Assembly: GCA_965205595.1 (NCBI GenBank)
Contig: CBDBHI010000020.1
Span: forward strand, 1 to 64,000
Source: CATQHP01 sp965205595
GTDB taxonomy: Bacteria > Acidobacteriota > Terriglobia > Bryobacterales > UBA6623
Direction: 5' to 3'
DNA length: 64,000 nt
A program made the translations under genes and the position numbers. Position 1 is the first letter of the stretch; each line of letters opens with the position of its first letter. Shown here piece by piece: positions 24,362-33,522 of this stretch. The notes beneath the pieces were generated by a model. It searched no databases, was not told where the DNA came from, and saw nothing but the letters and a program-made list of their open reading frames with translations.

Positions 24362-25789
24362 TTAGTTCACAGCTTCTAGTCTCCTTGCGTACTCGGGGCG
24401 TTTTCTCCATTCGTCAAAGTACGGCTCGTATTCTTTTAGCTGCATCCAGAAGATGGGCTCGGACTCGGCGGGGTCGGTCGTGCCTTCTGGATAGTCATTG
24501 CCAGCGACGCTGGCCTCTACCGAGGCGTTCCAGATTTCGAAGGCCACTCGCATGCGCTTGGCTTCGGCGGGCGTAGAAGAGTAAATGTCCGTCGTTTCTT
24601 TCTCGTCCTTGGCTAGGTCATATAGCGCGTATTGGGCGGAGGCGACATCGACTGTGACCAGTTTTAGGTCGTTGTCGATCAGGGCGGCGTGCAGGTCTTC
24701 GCCGCGTAGGTAACGGAAGCCTAGCGGCTTCTCGCGGCGCTTGAGTTCCTTTTCGAACAATGGCGCTAGGCTGAGCCCGTCCTGAGGCTGCTCGAGGGCG
24801 GAGTCAGGTAAGCCGACGATCTCGGCGAGCGTCGGAAAAATGTCCATCGTCGCGGCCGGGTATTTCGTGATGCGAGGCCTGCTGATTTTCTGCGGCCACT
24901 CGATGATTGCCGGTACGCGCAGCCCTCCCTCGTAGACGCTGCCCTTGAAACCACGCAGTCCGCCGACGGTGCCTGGCTTGATGCCCGGCAGACCGCCGTT
25001 GTCGCTGGTGTACCAGACTAGGGTTTCTTGCTCGATGCCGAGTTCACGCAGGCCCGACCGCAGCGCGCCGATGCTGCGGTCCATCGCGACCAGCTCGCCT
25101 AGTTGGTTGCGCGATCGGTCGTCAAGCCCCTCAAAACCTTTCATGTCTGCTTCGCCGGCGACCATCGGGTCGTGCGGGGTGCCGTACCAGACCACGGTGA
25201 AAAAGCGCTGCTTCGCGGCGGCTTGCTTGGAGATAAATTTCATCGCCTCGGCAACGATAATTTCCGAGGAGTCACCTTTGAATTCCTCGAACTGACCCAT
25301 GCGGCTCATGATCGGGTTGCGATCGAAAAAGTTCGTTACCGAAAGCCACTCGCCGAATCCGAAAACTGATGGGCTTTGGTCGTCAGAGGCGAAGATCGGC
25401 ACGCCCGCTCCGCGAATGCCGTTGAGGTGCCATTTGCCGAAGTGTCCCGTTTCGTAGCTGGCTTTGCGAAGCGCTTGAGCGATGGTGCGCTCTTGCGTGC
25501 GCAGGCCGAAGCCGTGGTTTTGGACGCCGGTGCGGTCGTTGCTGCGCCCGGTCATCACGGTGGCGCGGGTCGGTGAGCAGACCGGGGCTCCGGCGTAGAA
25601 GCGGTCAAATCGCAATCCGACGGCAGCCATCGCGTCGAGGTTCGGCGTCTTGAGCAGCGGGTGATTGTAGTAGCCGGTTTGTCCCCAGCCCTGGTCGTCG
25701 GCCATCACTAGGATGATGTTGGGGGGCTCGGCGGCGCCGGCGGCAAGCGCGCAGGCCAGGAGAATGGCGAGGGATAGTGTGTGTTTCAA
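24362..25789 (-). CDS. Secreted sulfatase (arylsulfatase A type)
   Basis: A type I sulfatase of about 475 residues. I place the start at TTG 25789 because GGGAGG lies six bases upstream and the product MKHTLSLAILLACALAAGAAE is a clean signal peptide; the ATG at 25813 would add eight residues. It has IILVMADDQGWGQ metal ligands, CSPTR formylglycine motif in GAPVCSPTRATVMTG, GKWHLNG, WYGTPHDPM and WYTSDNGGLPG. Domain order and length are normal. It lies in tandem with the sulfatase at 22725-24176 but 185 bases apart, so they may be separately transcribed. Confidence 0.93.
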   Translation of the reverse strand: MKHTLSLAILLACALAAGAAEPPNIILVMADDQGWGQTGYYNHPLLKTPNLDAMAAVGLRFDRFYAGAPVCSPTRATVMTGRSNDRTGVQNHGFGLRTQERTIAQALRKASYETGHFGKWHLNGIRGAGVPIFASDDQSPSVFGFGEWLSVTNFFDRNPIMSRMGQFEEFKGDSSEIIVAEAMKFISKQAAAKQRFFTVVWYGTPHDPMVAGEADMKGFEGLDDRSRNQLGELVAMDRSIGALRSGLRELGIEQETLVWYTSDNGGLPGIKPGTVGGLRGFKGSVYEGGLRVPAIIEWPQKISRPRITKYPAATMDIFPTLAEIVGLPDSALEQPQDGLSLAPLFEKELKRREKPLGFRYLRGEDLHAALIDNDLKLVTVDVASAQYALYDLAKDEKETTDIYSSTPAEAKRMRVAFEIWNASVEASVAGNDYPEGTTDPAESEPIFWMQLKEYEPYFDEWRKRPEYARRLEAVN

Positions 25790-25929
25790 AATGGGCCTCC
25801 CATAGGGCCTCAATAGCTTAGCCTAGCTCGGCGTTGAAGCGATCTCTGGACTGTAAGATATGAGTTTGATCTGGTTCGCTAGAACGTCAGTGCCGGCTTT
25901 GAACGCTATTCCGCGCCGGTCATCTCGGC

Positions 25930-26133
25930 CTATACGGCAATTTCGACGACTTCAGCGTCCGCTTCCAACTCCTGTAATTCGACGTCTGTTGCGAGGCAGC
26001 CCTCAACAGCTTCATGGAGGTTTCGTAGCAACTCCCCACGAGTCTCACCCTGCGTGGCGCAGCCTGGCAGGGCGGGAACCTCGGCCCAATAGCCGCCTTC
26101 AGCGGCGCTGTGGATAATTGCAGTCACCTTCAT
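25930..26133 (-). CDS. HicB-family antitoxin-like protein (orphan)
   Basis: A 67-residue protein with the HicB partial RNase-H-like fold: MKVTAIIHSAAEGGYWAEVP, LPGCATQGETRGELLRNLHEAVEG and a short C-terminal strand EVVEIAV. Such proteins neutralise HicA mRNA interferases. No HicA gene is found next to it on either side, so it is probably a solitary regulator or the remains of a pair. Confidence 0.85.
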   Translation of the reverse strand: MKVTAIIHSAAEGGYWAEVPALPGCATQGETRGELLRNLHEAVEGCLATDVELQELEADAEVVEIAV

Positions 26134-26284
26134 TCTTGGTTTGATTCTAGACTAGAGGACCGCACGGCGAGGCGGCGCGGCTCGGTACTGCGAGAGTTTC
26201 GCTGCGCTGGCTGCCTGGTATTGAGGCGACCGGTAGTGCATCGGTCGCAACCTTTCGGTTGTGGCGCCGCCGTGCGTGGAAGAG

Positions 26285-26365
26285 ATTATCCGGCAGGTTT
26301 GCGGCGATGATTCAGTCGTCGCAGAGCGCATGACCGACAGTGCGATTCGCGATGTTAGTATTAAC
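26285..26365 (+). pseudogene. hicB 3'-end remnant
   Basis: The stretch encoding VVAERMTDSAIRDVSI closely matches, at DNA level, the end of the intact hicB at 27119-27316 (VVAERIVDSEIREVEI). Only the last ~20 codons remain, directly upstream of the DUF433 gene. This indicates duplication and recombination within the toxin-antitoxin cluster. Confidence 0.65.
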
Positions 26366-26368
26366 AAC

Positions 26369-26602
26369 GTGAATTGGCGTGGCCGAATCCATACCGACGC
26401 CGGAGTGCTGGCAGGCAAGCCCGTTGTTAAAGGGACCAGGCTTTCGGTAGAACTGGTCGTCGGCCTGTTGGCAGACGGCTGGACCAGACGGCAGGTGGTT
26501 GAGAGTTATCCGACCCTGAGCGAGAGCGATGTGCAGGCTTGCCTTGCCTACGCGCGGGAAGTGCTGGAAGGGGAGAAGGTGTACACAGTTGACCTTCGAT
26601 GA
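26369..26602 (+). CDS. DUF433 antitoxin-like protein
   Basis: 77 residues from GTG 26369 (VNWRGRIHTDAGVLAGKPVV). DUF433 proteins have a winged-helix core (GTRLSVELVVGLLADGWTRR, YPTLSESDVQACLAYAREVL) and usually pair with a DUF5615 PIN-like toxin. The next gene starts inside its stop codon (ATGA overlap at 26599-26602), which confirms the pairing. The frame is open further upstream, but that part is the hicB remnant. Confidence 0.88.
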   Translation: MNWRGRIHTDAGVLAGKPVVKGTRLSVELVVGLLADGWTRRQVVESYPTLSESDVQACLAYAREVLEGEKVYTVDLR

Positions 26603-26964
26603 GATTCCTGGCCGACGAAAACTTCCCGGCGCCGGCGGTCAGAGCGCTACGTAGCCGAGGCGACGATGTTCGCTCAATAGCCGAAGAGTTTCCAGGTGCC
26701 TCGGATGCCGCGGTCATCGATCTTGCGGCCGCCGACTCTCGAATCCTCTTGACGTTCGATAAGGACTTTGGCGAAATTGCGAGGCAACGCCTGTTGCCGG
26801 CAAATTGCGGAATCGTTCTGTTTCGGCTACGGACCACCAGCCCGGACGCGCTAGCCGCGGAGGTGCTCAAAGCGCTTTCCTCGAAGCAACAACTCGAGGG
26901 CATGTTCGCAGTGGTCAAGGACGGCTGGGTTCGGCTTGGTCCACTTCCACTCGTTGAGGGGTAA
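26599..26964 (+). CDS. DUF5615 PIN-like toxin
   Basis: 121 residues, overlapping the DUF433 gene by four bases. MRFLADENFPAPAVRALRSRG carries the first acidic residues, DLAAADSRILLTFDKDFGEIA the second set; together they are the typical Mut7-C/PIN-like active-site pattern LADEN...TFDKDF. Expected to be a ribonuclease toxin neutralised by the upstream DUF433 protein, with the pair autoregulated. Confidence 0.88.
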   Translation: MRFLADENFPAPAVRALRSRGDDVRSIAEEFPGASDAAVIDLAAADSRILLTFDKDFGEIARQRLLPANCGIVLFRLRTTSPDALAAEVLKALSSKQQLEGMFAVVKDGWVRLGPLPLVEG

Positions 26965-27118
26965 CAGCGCGACCAGAGCCGCGGATCTTGGCAGTGCTGT
27001 CGAACTTTACCGTTTTGAGTTGACCATCTGAATCGAGCCGGTGACGGGCTGGAGCGGCGTCAATCCGGGCCGTCCGCGGTTCGACCCAGCCCACGTCCGT
27101 GAGTATACTCAGCCTTAG

Positions 27119-27316
27119 ATGACGTACAAGGTAGCGCTGCGCAAAACGGAAGAAGGGTACAGCGTGTCCTGCCCGGGGCTTCCTGGATGCTGGTCACAGG
27201 GAGTTAGTGAGATCGAGGCCATTGAGAATATCCGCATTGCCATCGAGGAGTACCTCGATGTCGTCGCAGAGCGCATTGTCGACAGCGAGATTCGCGAAGT
27301 CGAAATCGCTTTCTAA
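27119..27316 (+). CDS. hicB: HicB-family antitoxin
   Basis: 65 residues: MTYKVALRKTEEGYSVSCPG, LPGCWSQGVSEIEAIENIRIAI and a C-terminal strand IREVEIAF. It is complete and lies two bases upstream of a hicA gene broken by an in-frame stop. Without a working toxin it may persist as an orphan repressor. Confidence 0.9.
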   Translation: MTYKVALRKTEEGYSVSCPGLPGCWSQGVSEIEAIENIRIAIEEYLDVVAERIVDSEIREVEIAF

Positions 27317-27318
27317 GC

Positions 27319-27531
27319 GTGCCGAAAATTCCAGGGGTCAATCACCGCCGAGCCGTGAAGGCCCTTAAGAAGGCTGGATTTGAAGTGGTTCGCTAAGGAC
27401 AGCATATTGTCATGGCGAAACGGGCGTGGCTCGTTACGATCCCTCGCAGCGACCCGATTGACGCCTACACGATGGGCGGTATCGCGCGGGATGCGGGGCT
27501 TACGGTTCAGGAGTTCAAGCGCTTGCTCTAG
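27319..27531 (+). pseudogene. hicA: HicA mRNA interferase, inactivated by an in-frame TAA
   Basis: Starts at GTG 27319 (VPKIPGVNHRRAVKALKKAG). It reads FEVVR, then TAA at 27394-27396 where the family has an acidic or polar residue before G-[SQK]-H, then continues in the same frame GQHIVMAKRAWLVTIPRSDP and EFKRLL to a TAG at 27529-27531. The catalytic histidine lies after the stop. A single substitution to TAA would suffice to inactivate it (for example from GAA or CAA). Confidence 0.88.
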
Positions 27532-27580
27532 GCGATGGCGATGTTCGGGGGCCGGCGGTATGTTGAACGCGCTCCCGGGC

Positions 27581-27764
27581 CTAGCCCGCATCTCTCACCA
27601 CCTGACGGCGAAAGAAGGCGATAGGTGCGCCACTACTTCGTTGGGCTCGATCGCCGTGCTCGACGGACCATCAAGTACGCCTCCGCGCGCCGACCATCGC
27701 CCGCCTCGTATTGACGCACCTCTCACGCACTTTCGCTCGCCACGTGGTGAGAAATGCGGGCTAG
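27581..27764. repeat. MITE-B/REP element, full copy (184 bp)
   Basis: Ends are inverted: CTAGCCCGCATCTCTCACCA at the left and GTGGTGAGAAATGCGGGCTAG-type sequence at the right. The interior (GATAGGTGCGCCACTACT… ACGCCTCCGCGCGCC…) has no gene. A second full copy of the same length lies at 60442-60625 in opposite orientation and a partial one at 44339-44463. CTAG at both tips resembles the target core of IS630/Y1-mobilised elements. Confidence 0.85.
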
Positions 27765-27820
27765 TATTTACGCACCTTCCACGCACTTTCTCTCGCCGTC
27801 TGGTGAGAAATGCCGGGCTA
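27765..27820. repeat. Duplicated right end of MITE-B
   Basis: ACGCACCTTCCACGCACTTT, then GGTGAGAAATGCCGGGCTAG, repeats the last ~55 bases of the preceding MITE-B copy with several changes. It lies between the MITE and the ribosome-binding site of the next gene. Confidence 0.75.
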
Positions 27821-27860
27821 GAGGGCGTACCATATACCCAGGGCCGTTGGAGGTCCGACG

Positions 27861-30728
27861 ATGACTCGATCAAATACCAGTTGGGTGTGGTTCGCGGTGG
27901 CGGTCGTTGCACTCAGCTCCGCCCTGTCGTTGCGCCCGCCATTGTTCGCTCAGGACTCGAAGGCGGCTGACAACGAGGTTCTGCCCGTCCTCAAGAAAAA
28001 TTGCTTCCAGTGCCACGGCGCCGATCTGAAGATGGCGAATCTGGACCTGCGCACTCGCGAGGCGATGCTGAAGGGCGGCGACAAGGGCCCGGCGCTGGTG
28101 CCCGGCAAAGCCGTTGAGAGCCTGCTTTACAGGCGGGTAACCGGCCACTCGACCCCGCGAATGCCGATGGCGCCATTGCCTGCGTTGAGCGACAGCGACA
28201 TTCTCGCGCTCAAGACCTGGATCGATCAGGGGGCCGCATGGGGCACGGAGACGTTGCGCGCTGATACCAAAGCGCCCGGCGACAAGGCGAACGCCAGCTA
28301 CCTTGAATATGAGGAACGGGTCATCACCGACGAGATGCGTCAGTGGTGGGCCTTCAAGCAACCGGTCCGCTACCCCATGCCGGTCGTAAGCGACTCGCGG
28401 TGGTCGGCGAACGCAATCGATAGTTTCGTCAAGTCCGCGATGGACGCCAAGGGGTTGACTCCCGCGCCTGAGGCTGACCGCATCACGCTCATCCGCCGGG
28501 TTTACCTTGACCTGACAGGGCTGCTGCCCACTCCGGAGCAAGTCGACGCGTTCGTCAACAACAGCTCACCGCAAGCTTACGAAGAGCTCATCGAGAGCCT
28601 GCTCGCGTCGCATCATTATGGCGAGCGTTGGGGGCGCTTCTGGCTCGATGTGGTTCGCTACGCGGACAGTTCGGGGTTCGAGCATGATCGCACGTTAGAT
28701 ACCGCTTGGCGATATCGCGACTATGTCATCAAGTCACTGAACGAGGATAAGCCGTACAACGAGTTCCTAGTCGAGCAGATCGCGGGTGATGAAGTTGATC
28801 AACCGACCGACGATAGCGTCACCGCTACCGCCTTTTACCGGGTGGGCCCGCGGGTGCGATTCCGCGAAAAGGCTAACCCTTACTATCGCTATGACTATCT
28901 CGACGACATGGTCCGGACGACGTTCCAGGGCTTCATGGGCATGTCAGTACATTGCGCTCGCTGCCACGACCACAAATTCGATCCCATCACGCGCATGGAC
29001 TACTACCGTTCGGTGGGCATGTTTTTCGGATACGTACGATACGACCACCTGCTTGGTCCGAAACAGAAAGCCGACGAGTGGGTGCGGGCTAAGAAAGAAA
29101 GCCTGAAGGCAATCGCGCCGTTGAAGCGCGCCATCGCCAAAATCGAAGCGCCGTACCGAGAACGGGAGTTCGAGAAAAGGCTCAACGCATTGCCCGAGGA
29201 CGTCCAACTGGCGGTCAGAACTCCGATGGACAAGCGCACGCAAGGGCAAAAATTACTGGCGGCGCAGTTCGAGAGAAACTATGAGGGCGATGAAGCCGGT
29301 CCGGACGATGACCTAGGGGAAATCGTGCTCTCCGCGACGAACGACGTCGACTATCGTCTGTCGTCACTGCCGGGAGGCGCGCTGGAATTTTCGCTCAGAC
29401 TCAAGGCCAAACAAAAAGCCGCCGGGACTTTGGCCGTCGCACCCGCGCCGCGGCCGGGAGCGCCTAAAAATCTAAGTCCTGAAGATGAGCGAAAGAGGCA
29501 GGCCCTCAAGGACCAGATTGCGGCGATCGAAAAAATGACGCCTAAAGCGCCGGCGGCGGTGGAAGGTGTTCGCGATGGCGACTATCGGCTGGCGCCAAAC
29601 GCGGCAGGCGATGCAGTGGTCTCGGGCTACTACATTCCCGATTACGGCGAATTGACGGGTAAGTACCTGCCCGAGCCTGGCCGGCAATTTGAGGTCCCGC
29701 CGGTACATTTCGGATCGAACGGATTGGTGGTCGAGGAAGATCGCAAGGCGCCGGTCGTGGAACCTGGTTTCTTGACCGTATTGGCTAAGGGCGACGAGAG
29801 CGCCACGCGTCCGCCGGACCGCACTGACTATGTGACGAGTGGCAGGCGGCGCGCCTTGGCTGAGTGGATCGCTTCGCCTGAAAACCCACTGACTTCGCGG
29901 GTGATCGTCAACCGCCTTTGGTACTGGCACTTTGGCAAGGGCATCGTACCGACGCCTGGGAACTTCGGAAAGATGGGCATGCCACCGACGCATCCGGAAT
30001 TGTTGGACTGGATGGCGACCGAGTTTATTCGTCAGGGTTGGAGCATCAAGCAGATGCATCGGCTGATCATGAATTCGGAGACTTACAAGATGGCGTCCAG
30101 CTTTTACAGCGGCCAGAACGCCGAGAAGGATCCGACGAATACCTACTTCTGGCGCTTTCCGTTACGGCGGCTCGAGGGTGAATCGATCCGCGACGTTGTG
30201 CTGTCAGCCAGCGGCCAGCTCAACTTGAAGGCGGGTGGCGAACCCTTTTACCCGGCTCTTCCCGAGAGCGTAAGAGAGGGTTATCAGGGCGGCAAGTGGA
30301 TCTTAACCAAAGAGGGTCCGGAGACTTGGCGGCGCAGTATTTACTCTTACTGGAAGCGTGGACTAAAGTTCCCGATGTTCGACGTGCACGATCAACCAGA
30401 TCCGAACGTCACTACCGAGAAGCGCAATGTCAGCACGGTACCGACCCAGGCGCTAACGCTGCTCAATGGCGAATTTGTTCTACTTCAAACTCGACATCTT
30501 GCCGAACGTGTAATGCGTGAGGCGCCGGGGGGCGCGGGGAGTTGGGTGAAAAGGCTCTACCGGATTACGTTGAGCCGCGAGCCCAGCGAGAAAGAGTTAG
30601 CCGTCAGTCTGGAGTTCCTGAACAGTGAGCGAAAGCTGCAAGCTGAAAAGGACTCGCCCGACGTAGCAGCGCTGGCCAATCTGTCGCACGTCATGCTGAA
30701 CTCTAGTGAGTTCGTGTATATCAACTAG
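27861..30728 (+). CDS. Secreted cytochrome c / DUF1549 / DUF1553 protein
   Basis: A 955-residue protein of the planctomycete-type cytochrome family. GGAGG lies seven bases before ATG 27861. The signal peptide is followed by a PSCyt1 haem motif CFQCHG (residues ~50) with M-L in MANLDLRT. The DUF1549 region (ANAIDSFVKSAMDAKGLTPA; RVYLDLTGLLPTPEQVDAFV; YADSSGFEHDR; CARCHDHKFDPIT, a second CxxCH) comes next. The C-terminal DUF1553 (TSRVIVNRLWYWHFGKGIVP; FGKMGMPPTHPELLDWMATE; ESIRDVVLSASGQLN; QALTLLNGEFV) is complete. Always paired with a DUF1501 gene, as here. Probably an electron-transfer or oxidative step in polymer catabolism; the exact reaction is unknown. Confidence 0.92.
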   Translation: MTRSNTSWVWFAVAVVALSSALSLRPPLFAQDSKAADNEVLPVLKKNCFQCHGADLKMANLDLRTREAMLKGGDKGPALVPGKAVESLLYRRVTGHSTPRMPMAPLPALSDSDILALKTWIDQGAAWGTETLRADTKAPGDKANASYLEYEERVITDEMRQWWAFKQPVRYPMPVVSDSRWSANAIDSFVKSAMDAKGLTPAPEADRITLIRRVYLDLTGLLPTPEQVDAFVNNSSPQAYEELIESLLASHHYGERWGRFWLDVVRYADSSGFEHDRTLDTAWRYRDYVIKSLNEDKPYNEFLVEQIAGDEVDQPTDDSVTATAFYRVGPRVRFREKANPYYRYDYLDDMVRTTFQGFMGMSVHCARCHDHKFDPITRMDYYRSVGMFFGYVRYDHLLGPKQKADEWVRAKKESLKAIAPLKRAIAKIEAPYREREFEKRLNALPEDVQLAVRTPMDKRTQGQKLLAAQFERNYEGDEAGPDDDLGEIVLSATNDVDYRLSSLPGGALEFSLRLKAKQKAAGTLAVAPAPRPGAPKNLSPEDERKRQALKDQIAAIEKMTPKAPAAVEGVRDGDYRLAPNAAGDAVVSGYYIPDYGELTGKYLPEPGRQFEVPPVHFGSNGLVVEEDRKAPVVEPGFLTVLAKGDESATRPPDRTDYVTSGRRRALAEWIASPENPLTSRVIVNRLWYWHFGKGIVPTPGNFGKMGMPPTHPELLDWMATEFIRQGWSIKQMHRLIMNSETYKMASSFYSGQNAEKDPTNTYFWRFPLRRLEGESIRDVVLSASGQLNLKAGGEPFYPALPESVREGYQGGKWILTKEGPETWRRSIYSYWKRGLKFPMFDVHDQPDPNVTTEKRNVSTVPTQALTLLNGEFVLLQTRHLAERVMREAPGGAGSWVKRLYRITLSREPSEKELAVSLEFLNSERKLQAEKDSPDVAALANLSHVMLNSSEFVYIN

Positions 30729-30734
30729 GGGGGG

Positions 30735-32273
30735 ATGCCGATCATGAGCTCACTCTTTGGAAAGAAGATCGGCCAGAGCAAGCGCTTCATGAGTCGACGT
30801 GATTTCTGGTCTAACGCCGGCATGGGTATCGGCGGATTGGCGATCGCTGACCTGATGGCGCGCGACGGCCTGTTGGCTGCCCCGCCGGCAATGGATGCGA
30901 ACAGTTGCTTAGGCTCGGAGGGGATCACCGAGTCTCCGTATTTGCCCAAGCCACCGCACTTCAAACCGCGGGTTAAATCGGTGATTCACCTGTTCATGAG
31001 CGGCGGCGTGAGCCACGTCGACACGTTCGACTACAAGCCGGCGCTCGAAAAATACCACGGCGTGGCGCTCGGAGCCGGCGTTGCGGGCATCGACGGTGAC
31101 GGCCAAGTGATCGTGCGCCAAGGATACCCTGGCCCGTTAATGAAGAGCCCGTTTGCGTTTAAACAATACGGACAGTCCGGCGCATGGGTTTCTGAGCTGT
31201 TTCCTCACATGTCGACCATCGTGGACGACTTGGCATTTATCCACTCGGCCAAGGGCAAGTCGAATGACCACGTGCTCTCGCACTACGAGTGGAATACGGG
31301 CATGATACTGATGGGGTACCCAAGCGTCGGCGCATGGGTGACATACGGGCTCGGCAGCGAGAACGGCAACCTGCCGGCATTTGTCGTGCTGTACGACCAC
31401 CGGGGCGGGCCCTTTAGCGGACCGACCAACTGGCACGCGGGCTTTTTGCCGGCTTCGTACCAAGGCACGGTGTTCCGCTCGTCTGGGGACCCGATCCTCG
31501 ATCTCAAGCCGCCTCCAGAATATTCCACGGTTGAGGAAGAGCGCCGCAAGCTCGACCTGCTCGCTAGGATGAATCAGAATCACGCTGAAAAACACCCGGG
31601 CGTGTCGGATCTTTCGGCGCGGATTGCCTCGTATGAGTTGGCCTACCGCATGCAGGGTTGCGCGCCGGAAACGGTCGACATCAAGGCAGAAAGCGAAGAG
31701 ACCAAGCAGCTATACGGGTTGAACGAAACGGTTACGGAGCCGTTCGGCCGGCAGTGTCTATTGGCGCGGCGGCTGGTGGAGCGCGGGGTTCGCTTTGTCC
31801 AGCTTTATAGTGGCGCGATCGTTAATCAGAATGTGGATACATGGGACGCTCACAGCAATATCCTGACGAACCACACGATGCACGCGGCCGAAGTTGACAA
31901 GCCAATCACGGGGCTGATTACGGACCTGAAGCGCAGTGGTTTGCTGGAAGACACCTTGGTGGTATTTCAGTCGGAGTTTGGCCGCATGCCGATCTCGCAG
32001 AAGGCGCTCGGGCGTGACCACAATCCTGGCGCAATGACGATGTGGATGTGCGGCGGCGGTATCGAAGGTGGCCAGCACATCGGCGCGACGGACGAAGTCG
32101 GATACAAAGCCGCGGAGCAGGTGATCACGAATCACGATGTCCATGCGACTCTGCTCCATATGCTTGGCCTCGATCACAAGAAGCTGACCTTTTACTTCAA
32201 TGGCCGTAACATGCGACTGACGGATGTTCATGGCGAAGTGATTCCGCAGATCGTCGGCAGTCAGTCCGCGTAG
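30735..32273 (+). CDS. DUF1501 protein with Tat signal
   Basis: A 512-residue alkaline-phosphatase/sulfatase-fold protein. The Tat motif SRRDFWSNAGMGIGG sits near residue 20. Core motifs are IHLFMSGGVSHVDTFDYKP, SELFPHMSTIVDDLAFIHSA, SVGAWVTYGLGSENGNLPAF, GVRFVQLYSG and VFQSEFGRMP, then GRDHNPGAMTMWMCGGGI. It starts seven bases after the DUF1553 gene, so the two form one operon. The family is predicted to be an exported metal-dependent hydrolase; its substrate has not been established. Alternative start at 30744 (MSSLF). Confidence 0.92.
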   Translation: MPIMSSLFGKKIGQSKRFMSRRDFWSNAGMGIGGLAIADLMARDGLLAAPPAMDANSCLGSEGITESPYLPKPPHFKPRVKSVIHLFMSGGVSHVDTFDYKPALEKYHGVALGAGVAGIDGDGQVIVRQGYPGPLMKSPFAFKQYGQSGAWVSELFPHMSTIVDDLAFIHSAKGKSNDHVLSHYEWNTGMILMGYPSVGAWVTYGLGSENGNLPAFVVLYDHRGGPFSGPTNWHAGFLPASYQGTVFRSSGDPILDLKPPPEYSTVEEERRKLDLLARMNQNHAEKHPGVSDLSARIASYELAYRMQGCAPETVDIKAESEETKQLYGLNETVTEPFGRQCLLARRLVERGVRFVQLYSGAIVNQNVDTWDAHSNILTNHTMHAAEVDKPITGLITDLKRSGLLEDTLVVFQSEFGRMPISQKALGRDHNPGAMTMWMCGGGIEGGQHIGATDEVGYKAAEQVITNHDVHATLLHMLGLDHKKLTFYFNGRNMRLTDVHGEVIPQIVGSQSA

Positions 32274-32317
32274 TGTGGCGATGAGGCCTGATACTGACTA
32301 GCGACTGGAGAGTCCCA

Positions 32318-33520
32318 ATGAAAACCCGCTCTGTCTTGCTTGTTTTATTCGTTGCACTTACCGCCGTTGCGCTACTGTCGCAACGCCCGGCAGGCAACCG
32401 CGCTGAACAATTGCGACAACGGTCACTCGATCGGGAGGCGGCGCTAGCTAACGATCCGTTCGTCGGGATCCGCGCGACATCCGGCGTACAAAAAGGCCTG
32501 TTCAAGATCGAGTCGAGCGGTGTGTCGACCGAGCCCGTGCGCAAGGCCGCCGAAAAATTCCTGTCGGCACTCTCGGGACCTCAGCGCAAGAAGACCGTTT
32601 TTCCGGTCGATGACCCGGAGTGGCGGCAGTGGATGAACCAGCATTTCTACGTGCGAAAGGGCGTCGGATTCGACGAGATGGATTCTGCCCAGAGAGACGC
32701 CGCATTCGGACTGATGCGCGCTTCGCTCAGCGCCGACGGCCTCAAACTGAGCCGCGACATCATGAACCTCAACCGCACGTTAGGCGAACTCAACAACGAC
32801 AACTTCGCCGAATATAACGAGTGGCTTTACTGGATTACCGTGATGGGCGAGCCGTCGTCCGATAAGCCCTGGGGCTGGCAGATTGACGGCCATCACTTGA
32901 TCATCAACTACTTTGTGTTGGGCGACCAGGTTGTAATGACGCCGCTGTTCATTGGCTCGGAACCTGTTGTAGCGACGTCAGGCAAATTCAAAGGCACCTC
33001 GATCATGCAAAACGAGCAGGACGACGCGCTGAAGTTAGTACGCGCCTTGAGCGAGAGTCAGCGATCTGTCGCGATTCTCGAGAGTTCTAAAGAGAGCAAC
33101 AACAACTTGAGTGAGGCTTTCCATGACAACGTCGTGCTCGACTACGCCGGCCTCAAAGTTTCCGAATTCTCCGCCGCGCAGAAAAAACAACTGCTGGGCT
33201 TAATGGGGCTTTACGCAAACAACATGGACGATGGGCACGCCAAGTTACGTATGGAGGAAATCGAGGCGCATCTCGACGAAACCTACTTCGCCTGGATTGG
33301 CGGCACCGCTGATGACTCGGTTTTCTACTACCGCATACATAGCCCAGTCGTGCTCGTGGAATTTGATCACCAGAGACCGGTCGGCATTCGTCACCTTTAT
33401 CCGGGAGTTCGGCTGCCGATTCGAGAGCATGTGCATGCAGTGGTGCGCACGCCGAATGGGAACGACTATGGCAAGGACCTGTTGCGTCAGCATTATCAAC
33501 AGAGCCACACGGGAGACTAG
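32318..33520 (+). CDS. DUF3500 family secreted protein
   Basis: 400 residues with an N-terminal signal (SVLLVLFVALTAVALLS). The family features are the AAEKFLSALSGPQRKKTVFP region, FGLMRASLSADGL, EYNEWLYWITVMGEPSSDKP, WGWQIDGHHLIINYFVLGDQ and ILHSP/VLVEFDHQ-like segments near the end. Function of DUF3500 is unknown; it may be the last gene of the DUF1553-DUF1501 operon (44-base gap). The TAG stop directly abuts the TA target of an IS630 insertion, so the insertion left the reading frame intact. Confidence 0.88.
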   Translation: MKTRSVLLVLFVALTAVALLSQRPAGNRAEQLRQRSLDREAALANDPFVGIRATSGVQKGLFKIESSGVSTEPVRKAAEKFLSALSGPQRKKTVFPVDDPEWRQWMNQHFYVRKGVGFDEMDSAQRDAAFGLMRASLSADGLKLSRDIMNLNRTLGELNNDNFAEYNEWLYWITVMGEPSSDKPWGWQIDGHHLIINYFVLGDQVVMTPLFIGSEPVVATSGKFKGTSIMQNEQDDALKLVRALSESQRSVAILESSKESNNNLSEAFHDNVVLDYAGLKVSEFSAAQKKQLLGLMGLYANNMDDGHAKLRMEEIEAHLDETYFAWIGGTADDSVFYYRIHSPVVLVEFDHQRPVGIRHLYPGVRLPIREHVHAVVRTPNGNDYGKDLLRQHYQQSHTGD

Positions 33521-33522
33521 TA

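Noticed and set aside
25814..25929. Possible hicA partner behind the orphan hicB-like gene
   Set aside because: I read all frames for the HicA core (R-x-[RK]-G-S-H) and found nothing convincing.
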